Positions 10,961 through 22,019 of a stretch of 64,000 nt of DNA are shown here, one piece after another; the stretch's first letter is position 1, and each line of letters opens with the position of its first letter. A model generated the notes under the pieces. It did no database searches and was not told the origin of the DNA. It saw only the letters and a program-made list of their open reading frames with translations. Where the stretch lies: NCBI GenBank assembly GCA_933228675.1, contig OW121743.1, positions 84,282,938 through 84,346,937 of the forward strand, given 5' to 3'. This DNA comes from Stomorhina lunata. Its lineage: Eukaryota; Arthropoda; Insecta; Diptera; Rhiniidae. Position numbers and translations under genes: made by a program.

Positions 10961-11279
10961 CTTAAATTAAAATGATAGCAAACGACAGTAAAAATATTGA
11001 TCATAAACGACAAAAAAAACTTAATTAAGCAAAAACCGGCAATGTTTTGGTGCATAACATTTTTGTTTTTGTTATCTTGATACTTTCGACAAACTAAATA
11101 CATTTTAAATACATACTGTGCGGATTGTGGCGCAATGTGCAGAAATTGGTAAATGGGTAGTTGGAGTTTTATACCAATTTTTAAAAACATGTCTATTTTT
11201 AGCACAGTGTCTTCTACAATAGGCCAAATTTGAGCACCATTGTATGTAATACATATATAACTTTACCAAATATAAACCT
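10961..11279. other. Unique AT-rich spacer inside the mosaic
   Basis: A non-repetitive stretch of about 320 bp that lies between two 31-bp arrays and is not found in the other spacers of the mosaic. It includes a GC-richer part near 11090-11160 (ATACTGTGCGGATTGTGGCG). A reverse-strand frame of 93 codons spans it, but the codon make-up is not convincing for a gene. Confidence 0.35.
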
Positions 11280-12015
11280 ATCGAAAATATTTTTACAACA
11301 TTTTTAAAATTTTACTAATTTTATAATAAATTTTCGAAATTTTACTATAAAAATAGTAAAATTTTACAATTTTTATTGGAAAATTTTTAAAATGTTACTA
11401 TTTTTATAAGAAAATTTTCAAAATTTTAAAATTTGTGTAAGAAAATTTTCAAGATTTTACTATTTTTATAGGAAAATTTTCAAAATTTTACTATTTTTAT
11501 AGGAAAATTTTCAAAATTTTACTATTTTTATAGGAAATTTTCAAAATTTTACTATTTTTATAGGAAAATTTTCAAAATTTTACTATTTTTATAGGAAAAT
11601 TTTCAAAATTTTACTATTTTTAAAGAAAAATTTTCAAAATTTTACTATTTTTATAGAAAATTTTTACTATTTTTGTAGGAAAATTAAAAAATTTTATAGG
11701 AAAAATTTCAAAATTTTTCTATTTTTACAGGACAATTTTCAAAATTTTACTATTTTTATAGGAAAATTTGCTATTTTTCTTGGAAAATTTTCAAAATTTT
11801 ACTATTTTTAAAGGAAGATTTCCAAATTTTACTATTTTTATAGGTAAATTTTTAAAATTTTACTGTTTTTATAGGAAAATTTTCAAAATTTTACTGCTTT
11901 TATAGGAAAATTTACAAATTTTACAATTTTTATAGGAAAATTTTCAAAATTTTTCCATTTTTATAAGAAAATTCTCAGAACTTTTTTTTTTTTTTTTTTA
12001 AATTTTAAATTTCTA
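11280..12015 (-). repeat. 31-bp minisatellite array A4
   Basis: Reverse-orientation units of the 31-bp monomer (TTTTACTATTTTTATAGG plus AAAATTTTCAAAA). The units between about 11440 and 11620 are almost perfect and those on both sides are decayed. The array ends in a long T run near 11985-12000, next to U copy 3. Confidence 0.9.
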
Positions 12016-12625
12016 ATATTTTACTATTTTTCTTTGATTCAAATTTTTTTATAAACATTTTAGCTATTATGCAGCTATACATGTATGCAAACGTTCTATA
12101 TAAAAAATTTTAGAAAAGTTTTATGATCTTAGTAAAGACGTCAACCAAAAAAAGCTTGTTCTAAAACTAACTCACCATTTGTAAATCAAGTGTTAGAAAG
12201 TGCCAACTGCATATCTTTCTTTTTCACTAAAGTCTTCTGAGAACACAAGGAAATAAAAGCTTTTTAAAACATGACAAAAGCAATAACAAATTGGAGGGAA
12301 GCGGATACGTCAAGCTAAACGAAGTTAATGATAATTTTCACAGATAAAGGAAAGGAACAAACTAGTTTTCGTTAAGTCGACATTTGTCAGAGATTTAAGT
12401 TTTGCACAAATAAAACACTTTACACAAATTCTAATAACTCAATATAATATAGAACATATCTCAAAACACTCTTACTTCCGATTTAACACATTTTTAACAA
12501 AATTTCCTATCGTTTTACTATTTTTATCTCAAACCGAAATGGTCATCCACTCGCGCACGTCTGATGGCCAACAAATCTTAAGTGAAACTAATGAGAAACT
12601 AAACGAAAATATTTAATCTCTTTTG
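12016..12625 (+). repeat. U module copy 3, 3'-truncated
   Basis: It contains TTATGCAGCTATACATG, GATCTTAGTAAAGACGTCAACC, GGAGGGAAGCGGATACGT and AATGGTCATCCACTCGCGC (ATG at 12539). The frame is open for 28 codons to TAA. The module is cut short: after AACGAAAATATTTAATCTCTTTTGAAACG it passes straight into the left end of copy 4, so copies 3 and 4 are direct tandem neighbours without a minisatellite between them. Confidence 0.85.
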
Positions 12626-13265
12626 AAACGTTCTATATAAGAAATTTGAAAAAAGTTTTATGTTCTTAGTAAAGACGTCAACAAAAAAAGCTTTATCTAA
12701 ACCTCACTCACCTTTTGTAAATCAAGTGTTAGGAAGTGCCAACTGCATATCTTTTTTTCACCAAAGTCTTCTGAGAGCACAACGAAAGAAAAGCTTTTTA
12801 AAACATGAAAAAAGCAAAAACAAATTGGAGGGAAGCGGATACGTTAAGCAAAACGAAGTTAATGATAATTTTCACAGATAAAGAGAAAGAACAATCTTGT
12901 TTTCGTTAAGTCAACATTTATCAGAAATTTTAATTTTGCTCAAATAAAACACTTTACACAAATTCTCTTAACTCAATATTACATAGAACATATCTCAAAA
13001 CACTTCTACTTTCGATTTAACACATTTTTAGCTTAATTTCCTATCGTTTTACCATTTTTATCTGAAACCGAAATGGTCATCCACTCGCGCACGTCTGATG
13101 GCCATCAAATTTTAAGTGAAACTAATGAGAAACTAAACGAAAAAGTAAAGACAACTCTTAACACATTCGTTCAATATTTTATCTCTTTTGAGATTTTAAC
13201 GAAAATTTTAACTTAAGAAGAGGGATTATTAGACAAAAAAAAATGTATAAAAGGGTTTTTGGCAA
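12626..13265 (+). repeat. U module copy 4
   Basis: It starts with TTCTATATAAGAAATTTG and TTCTTAGTAAAGACGTCAAC and ends with the shared AAAGGGTTTTTGGCAAAG tail. ATG is at 13073, with the frame reading MVIHSRTSDGHQILSETNEK and continuing to a TAA after about 49 codons. The reverse-strand GTGAGT donor is present near 12705. A 31-bp array follows. Confidence 0.85.
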
Positions 13266-13895
13266 AGCTCTGAATAGTCCATTAAAATTTTGCTATTTAT
13301 AGAAAATTTGTTTTAAAATTTCACTACTTTTATAGGAAAATTTTAAAAAATTACTACTTTTATAGAAAAATTTTTCAAACTAAAATTTTTGTATTGGAAA
13401 AATTCATAATTTTTATAAAAAAAATTTTCGAAATTTCAAAATTTTACAATTTTTATAGAAAAACTTCAAAATTTTACTTTATTTATAAAAAAAATTTCAA
13501 AATTTTACTATTTTTATAGGAAAATTTTCAAAATTTTACTATTTTTATAGGAATTTTTTTTTAAATGTTACTATTTTAATAGGAAAATTTTCAAAATTTT
13601 ACAATTTTTATAGAAAAACTTCAAAATTTTACTTTATTTATAAAAAAAATTTCAAAATTTTACTATTTTTATAGGAAAATTTTCAAAATTTTACTATTTT
13701 TATAGGAATTTTTTTTTAAATGTTACTATTTTTATAGGAAAATTTTTAAAATTTTACTATTTTTATAGGAAAATTTTTAAAATTTTACTATTTTGATAGG
13801 AATATTTAACAAATAGTAAAATTTTCAAAATTTTACTATTATATGATAATTTTTAAAATATTTATTTTTATAGAAAAGCTTTCAAACTTTATATA
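13266..13895 (-). repeat. 31-bp minisatellite array A5 with a five-unit duplication
   Basis: Reverse-orientation 31-bp units. A distinctive block containing ATTTTACAATTTTTATAGAA, then CTTCAAAATTTTACTTT and a long T tract begins at 13441 and again at 13596, exactly 155 bp (5 x 31) apart. This shows a recent tandem duplication of five monomers. Confidence 0.85.
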
Positions 13896-14585
13896 CCTAG
13901 TAAAAGTAAAATTTTGAAAGTTTTTCTATAAAAAAGCTACATTTTAAAAATGTTCCTAAAAAAGATAAAATTTTTAAATTTCCCAATAAAGATATAACAA
14001 TTTCAGAAAGTTTTCTATAAAAGTAGTAAAATTTTGGAAATGTTCCTATAAAGTAATAACATTTTTCTATAAAAGTGGTGAAATTTTTAAACATATTTTA
14101 TATAAAAAGAAACATTTTGACGTATTACACGCTTTATCAAAAACCCTTTACCATTAAAAACTACATATTTCACACTTTTTTAATATTCTTGTTTCTAATA
14201 TAAGTTACCATTTTCGATAAAATTTCAAAAGCTTAAATAAAAAGAGCTAAAATATTGAACGAATGTACTAGAGTTAAATTTTCTTATAAAAATAGTAAAA
14301 TTTTGAATATTTTCCTATAAAAATAGTAAAATTTTTATATAAAAATTGTAAAATTTTGAAAACTTTCCTATGCAAATAGAAAGAGCTAAAATATTGAACG
14401 AATGTATTAGAGTTAAATTTTCCTAAAAAAATAGTAACATTTTGGAAATTTTCCTATAAAAATAGTAACATTTTAAAATATTCCTATAAAAATAGTGAAA
14501 TTTTAAAAATTGTCAATAAATATATTTAAATTTGAAAAATTTCCCTATAAAAGTAGTGAAATTTTACAACAAAATTTTTATGGTT
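13896..14585 (+). repeat. 31-bp minisatellite array A6, opposite orientation
   Basis: Orientation flips around 13890-13915, where TATATACCTAGTAAAAGTAAAATTTTGAAAG begins forward-type units. The units are degenerate and include several CGAATGTA(C/T)TAGAGTTAAATTTTC insertions (near 14260 and 14400), which are pieces of the reverse-strand U end mixed into the array. Confidence 0.75.
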
Positions 14586-15300
14586 TAGGTACACTTTTTT
14601 AAAAACCCTTTACTGTATTAAACTACATGTTTCAAATTTTTATTATACAATTTTTTTGTCTAATAATCCCTCCTCTAAAGTCACCACTTTCATTAAAATT
14701 AAAAAAAGAGATAACATTGAACGAATGTGTTAAGAGTTAATTGTCTTTACCATTTCGTTTAGTTTCTCATTAGTTTCACTTAAGATTTGTTGGCCATCAG
14801 ACGTGCGCGAGTGGATGACCATTTCGGTTTGAGATAAAAATAGTAAAACGATAGGAAATTTAGCTAAAAATGTGTTAAATCGGAAGTAAAAGTGTTTTGA
14901 GATATGTTCTATATTATATTTAGTTATTAGAATTTGTGTAAAGTGTTTTATTTGTGCAAAACTAAAATCTCTGACAAATGTCGACTTAACGAAAACTAGT
15001 TTGTTCCTTTCCTTTATCTGCGAAAATTATCATTGACTTCGTTTTGCTAAACGTATCCGCTTCCCCTCCAATTTGTTATTGTCTTTGTCATGTTTTAAAA
15101 AGCTTTTCTTTCGTTGTGCTCTCAGAAGACTTTAGTGAAAAAAAAAAGATATGCAGTTGGCACTTCCTAACACTTGATTTACAAAAGGTGAGTGAGGTTT
15201 AGCTTAAGCTTTTTCGGTTGACGTCTTCACTAAGATCTTAGTACTTTTTTTTAATTTGTGATTGATATTATTTGATGTTCAAACAGTAAAGTTTTAAAAA
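14586..15300 (-). repeat. U module copy 5, inverted
   Basis: Full module on the reverse strand. GAGTGGATGACCATTTCGG (ATG on the reverse strand at 14822), GACTTCGTTTTGCTAAACG, ACAAAAGGTGAGTGAGG (donor at about 15187 on the plus strand) and the outer tract TTTGTGATTGATATTATTTG, which is otherwise seen only in copy 1. Copies 1 and 5 therefore form an inverted pair of about 0.7 kb arms separated by about 5.4 kb. The open frame has 31 codons and stops at TAA. Confidence 0.85.
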
Positions 15301-16537
15301 ATTTCTTTTAAGAAGAGTAAAATTTTAAAAATTTTTCTATTAAAAACCCAAAATTTTCAAAAGGAAAATTTTCAAAATTTTACTGTTTTCAAATGTTAAC
15401 AAAGAAAAATAGCAAAATATTAGAAATTTAAACTTTTTTACAAAATTCTGAGAATTTTTCTATAAAAATGGAAAAAATTTGAAAATTTTGAAAATATTCC
15501 TATAAAAATAGTAAAATTTTGAAAATTTTCCTATAAAAATAGTAAAATTTTGCAAATTTTCCTATAAAAATAGTAAAATTTTGAAAATTTTCCTATAAAA
15601 ATAGTAAAATTTTGAAAATTTTCCTATAAAAATAGTAAAATTTTGAAAATTTTCCTATAAAAATAGTAAAATTTTGAAAATTTTCCTATAAAAATAGTAA
15701 AATTTTGAAAATTTTCCTATAAAAATAGTAAAATTTTGAAAATTTACCTATAAAAATAGTAAAATTTTGAAAATTTTCCTATAAAAATAGTAAAATTTTG
15801 AAAATTTTCCTATAAAAATAGTAAAATTTTGAAAATTTACCTATAAAAAATAGTAAAATTTTGAAAATTTTCCTATAAAAATAGTAAAATTTTGAAAATT
15901 TTCCTATAAAAATAGTAAAATTTTGAAAATTTTCCTATAAAAATAGTAAAATTTTGAAAATTTTCCTATAAAAATAGTAAAATTTTGAAAATTTACCTAT
16001 AAAAATAGTAAAATTTTGAAAATTTTCCTATAAAAATAGTAAAATTTTGAAAATTTTCCTATAAAAATAGTAAAATTTTGAAAATTTTCCTATAAAAATA
16101 GTAAAATTTTGAAAATTTTCCTATAAAAATAGTAAAATTTTGAAAATTTTCCTATAAAAATAGTAAAATTTTGAAATTTTCCTATAAAAATAGTAAAATT
16201 TTGAAAATTTTCCTATAAAAATAGTAAAATTTTGAAAATTTTCCTATAAAAATAGTAAAATTTTGAAAATTTTCCTATAAAAATAGTAAAATTTTGAAAA
16301 TTTTCCTATAAAAATAGTAAAATTTTGAAAATTTTCCTATAAAAATAGTAAAATTTTGAAAATTTTCCTTTATAAATTAGTAAAATTTTGAAAATTTTCC
16401 TATAAAAATAGTAAAATTTTGAAAATTTTCCTATAAAAATAGTGAAATTTTGAAAATTTTCCTATAAATATAGTAAAATTTTGAAAATTTTCCTCTAAAA
16501 ATAAAAAAATTTTCCTGAAAAAATATTAAACTTTTGA
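15301..16537 (+). repeat. 31-bp minisatellite array A7, ends at the gap
   Basis: Forward-orientation 31-bp units, very uniform from about 15490 to 16490. A few units share the same variant (TTTACC in place of TTTTCC at about 15746, 15838 and 15992), pointing to multi-unit amplification. It decays in the last ~40 bp and stops at the N run. Confidence 0.95.
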
Positions 16538-16737
16538 NNNNNNNNNNNNNNNNNNNNNNNNNNNNNNNNNNNNNNNNNNNNNNNNNNNNNNNNNNNNNNN
16601 NNNNNNNNNNNNNNNNNNNNNNNNNNNNNNNNNNNNNNNNNNNNNNNNNNNNNNNNNNNNNNNNNNNNNNNNNNNNNNNNNNNNNNNNNNNNNNNNNNNN
16701 NNNNNNNNNNNNNNNNNNNNNNNNNNNNNNNNNNNNN
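16538..16737. other. Assembly gap of 200 N
   Basis: An uninterrupted run of exactly 200 N. The 31-bp array lies on its left and the 88-bp satellite on its right. A round number suggests a placeholder inserted during scaffolding, so the true distance and even the adjacency are not proven by sequence. Confidence 0.98.
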
Positions 16738-19700
16738 AAATTTTTTTCTCGATTGGAGCTATATTTAAGGATCTACAGCCAATTTTAGGTTTTTGGTACA
16801 AAAAAATAAAAATGATCACGAAAATCGATTATTTTCTCGATTAGAGCTATATTTAAGGATCTACAGCCAATTTTAGGTTTTTGGTACAAAAAAATAAAAA
16901 TGATCACGAAAATCGATTATTTTCTCGATTAGAGCTATATTTAAGGATCTACAGCCAATTTTAGATTTTTGGTACAAAAAAATAAAAATGATCACGAAAA
17001 TCGATTATTTTCTCGATTGGAGCTATATTTAAGGATCTACAGCCGATTTTAGGTTTTTGGTACAAAAAAATAAAAATGATCACGAAAATCGATTATTTTC
17101 TCGATTGGAGCTATATTTAAGGATCTACAGCCAATTTTAGATTTTTGGTACAAAAAAATAAAAATGTTCACAAAAATCGATTATTTTCTCGATTGGAGCT
17201 ATATTTAAGGATCTACAGCCAATTTTAGGTTTTTGGTACAAAAAAATAAAAATGATCACGAAAATCGATTATTTTCTCGATTAGAGCTATATTTAAGGAT
17301 CTACAGCCGATTTTAGGTTTTTGGTACAAAAAAATAAAAATGATCACGAAAATCGATTATTTTCTCGATTGGAGCAATATTTAAGGATCTACAGCCGATA
17401 GCTCGATTGGAGCTATATTTAAGGATCTACAGCCAATTTTAGATTTTTGGTACAAAAAAATAAAAATGATCACGAAAATCGATTATTTTCTCGATTGGAG
17501 CTATATTTAAGGATCTACAGCCAATTTTAGGTTTTTGGTACAAAAAAATGAAAATGATCACGAAAATCGATTATTTTCTCGATTAGAGCTATATTTAAGG
17601 ATCTACAGCCAATTTTAGGTTTTTGGTACAAAAAAATAAAAATGATCACGAAAATCGATTATTTTCTCGATTAGAGCTATATTTAAGGATCTACAGCCAA
17701 TTTTAGATTTTTGGTACAAAAAAATAAAAATGATCACGAAAATCGATTATTTTCTCGATTGGAGCTATATTTAAGGATCTACAGCCAATTTTAGATTTTT
17801 GGTACAAAAAAATAAAAATGATCACAAAAATCGATTATTTTCTCGATTGGAGCTATATTTAAGGATCTACAGCCAATTTTAGGTTTTTGGTACAAAAAAA
17901 TAAAAATGATCACGAAAATCGATTATTTTCTCGATTAGAGCTATATTTAAGGATCTACAGCCAATTTTAGATTTTTGGTACAAAAAAATAAAAATGATCA
18001 CGAAAATCGATTATTTTCTCGATTGGAGCTATATTTAAGGATCTACAGCCGATTTTAGGTTTTTGGTACAAAAAAATAAAAATGATCACGAAAATCGATT
18101 ATTTTCTCGATTGGAGCAATATTTAAGGATCTACAGCCGATAGCTCGATTAGAGCTATATTTAAGGATCTACAGCCAATTTTAGATTTTTGGTACAAAAA
18201 AATAAAAATGATCACGAAAATCGATTATTTTCTCGATTGGAGCTATATTTAAGGATCTACAGCCGATTTTAGGTTTTTGGTACAAAAAAATAAAAATGAT
18301 CACGAAAATCGATTATTTTCTCGATTGGAGCAATATTTAAGGATCTACAGCCAATTTTAGATTTTTGGTACAAAAAAAATAAAAATGATCACAAAAATCG
18401 ATTATTTTCTCGATTGGAGCTATATTTAAGGATCTACAGCCAATTTTAGGTTTTTGGTACAAAAAAATAAAAATGATCACGAAAATCGATTATTTTCTCG
18501 ATTGGAGCTATATTTAAGGATCTACAGCCGATTTTTGGTTTTTGGTACAAAAAAATAAAAATGATCACGAAAATCGATTATTTTCTCGATTGGAGCTATT
18601 TTTAAGGATCTACAGCCGATTTTAGGTTTTTGGTACAAAAAAATAAAAATGATCACGAAAATCGATTATTTTCTCGATTGGAGCTATATTCAAGGATCTA
18701 CAGCCAATTTAGATTTTTGGTACCAAAAAAATTAAAATAATCACGAAAATCGATTATTTTTTCGATTGGAGCTATATTTAAGGATCTACAGCCAATTTTA
18801 GATTTTTGGTACAAAAAAATAAATATGATCACAAAAATCGATTATTTTCTCGATTGGAGCTATATTTAAGGATCTACAGCCAATTTTAAGTTTTTGGTAC
18901 AAAAAAATAAAAATGATCGAGAAAATCGATTATTTTCTCGATTGGAGCTATATTTAAGGATCTACAGCCGATTTTAGGTTTTTGGTACAAAAAAATAAAA
19001 ATGATCACGAAAATCGATTATTTTCTCGATTGGAGCTATATTTAAGGATCTACAGCCAATTTTAGATTTTTGGTACAAAAAAATAAAAATGATCACGAAA
19101 ATCGATTATTTTCTCGATTGGAGCTATATTTAAGGATCTACAGCCAATTTTAGGTTTTTGGTACAAAAAAATAAAAATGATCACGAAAATCGATTATTTT
19201 CTCGATTGGAGCTGTATTCAAGGATCTACAGCCAATTTTAGATTTTTGGTACAAAAAAATTAAAATGATCACGAAAATCGATTATTTTTTCGATTGGAGC
19301 TATATTTAAGGATCTACAGCCAATTTTAGATTTTTGGTACAAAAAAAATAAAAATGATCACAAAAATCGATTATTTTCTCGATTGGAGCTATATTTAAGG
19401 ATCTACAGCCGATTTTAGGTTTTTGGTACAAAAAAATAAAAATGATCACGAAAATCGATTATTTTCTCGATTGGAGCTATATTTAAGGATCTACTGCCAA
19501 TTTTAGGTTTTTGGTACAAAAAAATAAAAATGATCACGAAAATCGATTATTTTCTCGATTGGAGCTATATTTAAGGATCTACAGCCAATTTTAGATTTTT
19601 GGTACAAAAAAATAAAAATGATCAGGAAAATCGATTGGAGCTATATTTAAGGATCTACAGCCAATTTTAGGTTTTTGGTACAAAAAAATAAAAATGATCA

Positions 19701-21235
19701 CGAAAATCGATTATTTTCTTGATTAGAGCTATATTTAAGGATCTACAGCCAATTTTAGATTTTTGGTACAAAAAAATAAAAATGATCACGAAAATCGATT
19801 ATTTTCTCGATTGGAGCTATATTTAAGGATCTACAGCCGATTTTAGGTTTTTGGTACAAAAAAATAAAAATGATCACGAAAATCGATTATTTTCTCGATT
19901 GGAGCTGTATTCAAGGATCTACAGCCAATTTTAGATTTTTGGTACAAAAAAATTAAAATGATCACGAAAATCGATTATTTTTTCGATTGGAGCTATATTT
20001 AAGGATCTACAGCCAATTTTAGATTTTTGGTACAAAAAAAATAAAAATGATCACAAAAATCGATTATTTTCTCGATTGGAGCTATATTTAAGGATCTACA
20101 GCCGATTTTAGGTTTTTGGTACAAAAAAATAAAAATGATCACGAAAATCGATTATTTTCTCGATTGGAGCTGTATTCAAGGATCTACAGCCAATTTTAGA
20201 TTTTTGGTACAAAAAAATTAAAATGATCACGAAAATCGATTATTTTTTCGATTGGAGCTATATTTAAGGATCTACAGCCAATTTTAGGTTTTTGGTACAA
20301 AAAAATGAATATGATCATAAAAATCGATTATTTTCTCGATTGGAGCTATATTTAAGGATCTACAGCCGATTTTAGGTTTTTGGTACAAAAAAATTAAAAT
20401 GATCACGAAAATCGATTTCTCGATTGGAGCTATTTTTAAGGATCTATAGCCAATTTTAGATTTTTGGTACAAAAAAATAAATATGATCACAAAAATCGAT
20501 TATTTTCTCGATTGGAGCTATATTTAAGGATCTACAGCCGATTTTTGGTTTTTGGTACAAAAAAATAAAAATGATCACGAAAATCGATTATTTTCTCGAT
20601 TGGAGCTATTTTTAAGGATCTACAGCCGATTTTAGGTTTTTGGTACAAAAAAATTAAAATAATCACGAAAATCGATTATTTTTTCGATTGGAGCTATATT
20701 TAAGGATCTACAGCCAATTTTAGATTTTTGGTACAAAAAAATAAATATGATCACAAAAATCGATTATTTTCTCGATTGGAGCTATATTTAAGGATCTACA
20801 GCCGATTTTAGGTTTTTGGTAGAAACAAATAAAAATGATCACGAAAATCGATTATTTTCTCGATTGGAGCTATATTTAAGGATCTACAGCCAATTTTAAG
20901 TTTTTGGTACAAAAAAATAAAAATGATCGCGAAAATCGATTATTTTCTCGATTAGAGCTATATTTAAGGATCTAGAGCCGATTTTATGTTTTTGTTACAA
21001 AAAAGAAAAAAAATATTCACGAAAATCGATTATTTTCTCGATTGGAGCAATATTTAAGTATCTGCAGCCGATTTTATGTTTTTGGTACAAAAAAATAAAA
21101 ATGATCACAAAAATCGATTATTTCTCGATTGGGGCTATATTTAAGGATCTACAGCCAATTTTAGGTTTTTGGTAGAAAAAAATAAAAAAAAATAAAAATG
21201 ATCACAAAAATCAATTATTTAAGGATCTACAAATG
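16738..21235 (+). repeat. 88-bp satellite array with higher-order structure
   Basis: About 50 tandem monomers of 88 bp. Landmarks in order are AAAATCGATTATTTTCTCGATT, GGAGCTATATTTAAGGATC, TACAGCC(A/G)ATTTTAG, (G/A)TTTTTGGTACAAAAAAATA and AAAATGATCACG. Monomer starts at 16821, 16909 and 16997 give the exact period. Each monomer holds the dyad AATCGA-8 bp-TCGATT. A truncated monomer that breaks after CAGCCGATAG occurs with the same junction at 17401 and 18143, 742 bp apart, meaning a repeating block of eight full units plus one 38-bp piece. A GCTGTATTCAAGG variant recurs at 19211, 19914 and 20169. The last units (after about 20960) are degenerate. No coding function. Confidence 0.95.
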
Positions 21236-22019
21236 ATTTGAGACTTATAACAAATATTTTATATTATTTTTATTTTTGTGCAAATATTTCCAGTAATTGA
21301 ATTTATTGCCGTGTTAAAGTTAATGTCTCTATTTTCATATGTGAGCACAAATATTTAAACCACAAAAAACCCAAATATTTCTGTTAACGTTGTTTATTGT
21401 CAGGGTAATATTTTTCATCGTTGCTCTTTTTGTTCAACATTATTCAACTTCTAGCTTTAATTACAAACATCACCACCAATATTTTAACGAATTTCATACT
21501 TTTACCCTCGTTCATAGTTTTTTTCCGGGCGAAAAGTAAAAAATACTAAAAATACAATTTCTAAAATACTAATTCATCTTCCCGGTAAAAACTGCATAGA
21601 ATAAAAACTGTAACTACTAACAACTCATAAGTTAATTGGAAAATTTTTATGTTAAAAGTTAAAGTACAGGAACAACAAAAAAAAAAAACGTGGAAAAACC
21701 AAGGAAAACACTTTTTTTCATGTCGGCATTGTTGTATTTGTCGATGCCACTAAAATTCTCTATGGTATTTTTGGGGGCAAAAACAATTCACATGTACAGA
21801 TATAAATGCGCATGGAGTTAACCCACAAATACAGGCATTCAAATGTGTGTGTGTGTGTTAGTTTGATGAACTTGCACACACACTGACATTTAGAAGATAC
21901 CCAGTGAATTGTTATGAGAATAGTTACAGTCTCATAATGAAAAATAATTTAATTTTGCAATGGTTCTGTTTTAATAACAAAATCATTTATAAATCCAATT
22001 CCATATTGCTAAGAACTTT
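21236..22019. other. Low-copy AT-rich DNA between two tandem arrays
   Basis: No repeat or gene is evident. A short (GT)n microsatellite is at 21846-21859, flanked by TACAGATATAAATGCGCATG and CACACACACTGACATTTAG. Reading frames are short. Confidence 0.35.

Noticed and set aside
16526..16819. Frames running through the N run
   Set aside because: They consist almost entirely of unknown residues and satellite sequence.
16738..21235. Regularly spaced repeats that could suggest a CRISPR array
   Set aside because: There are no unique spacers; the whole 88-bp monomer repeats. The genome is eukaryotic.
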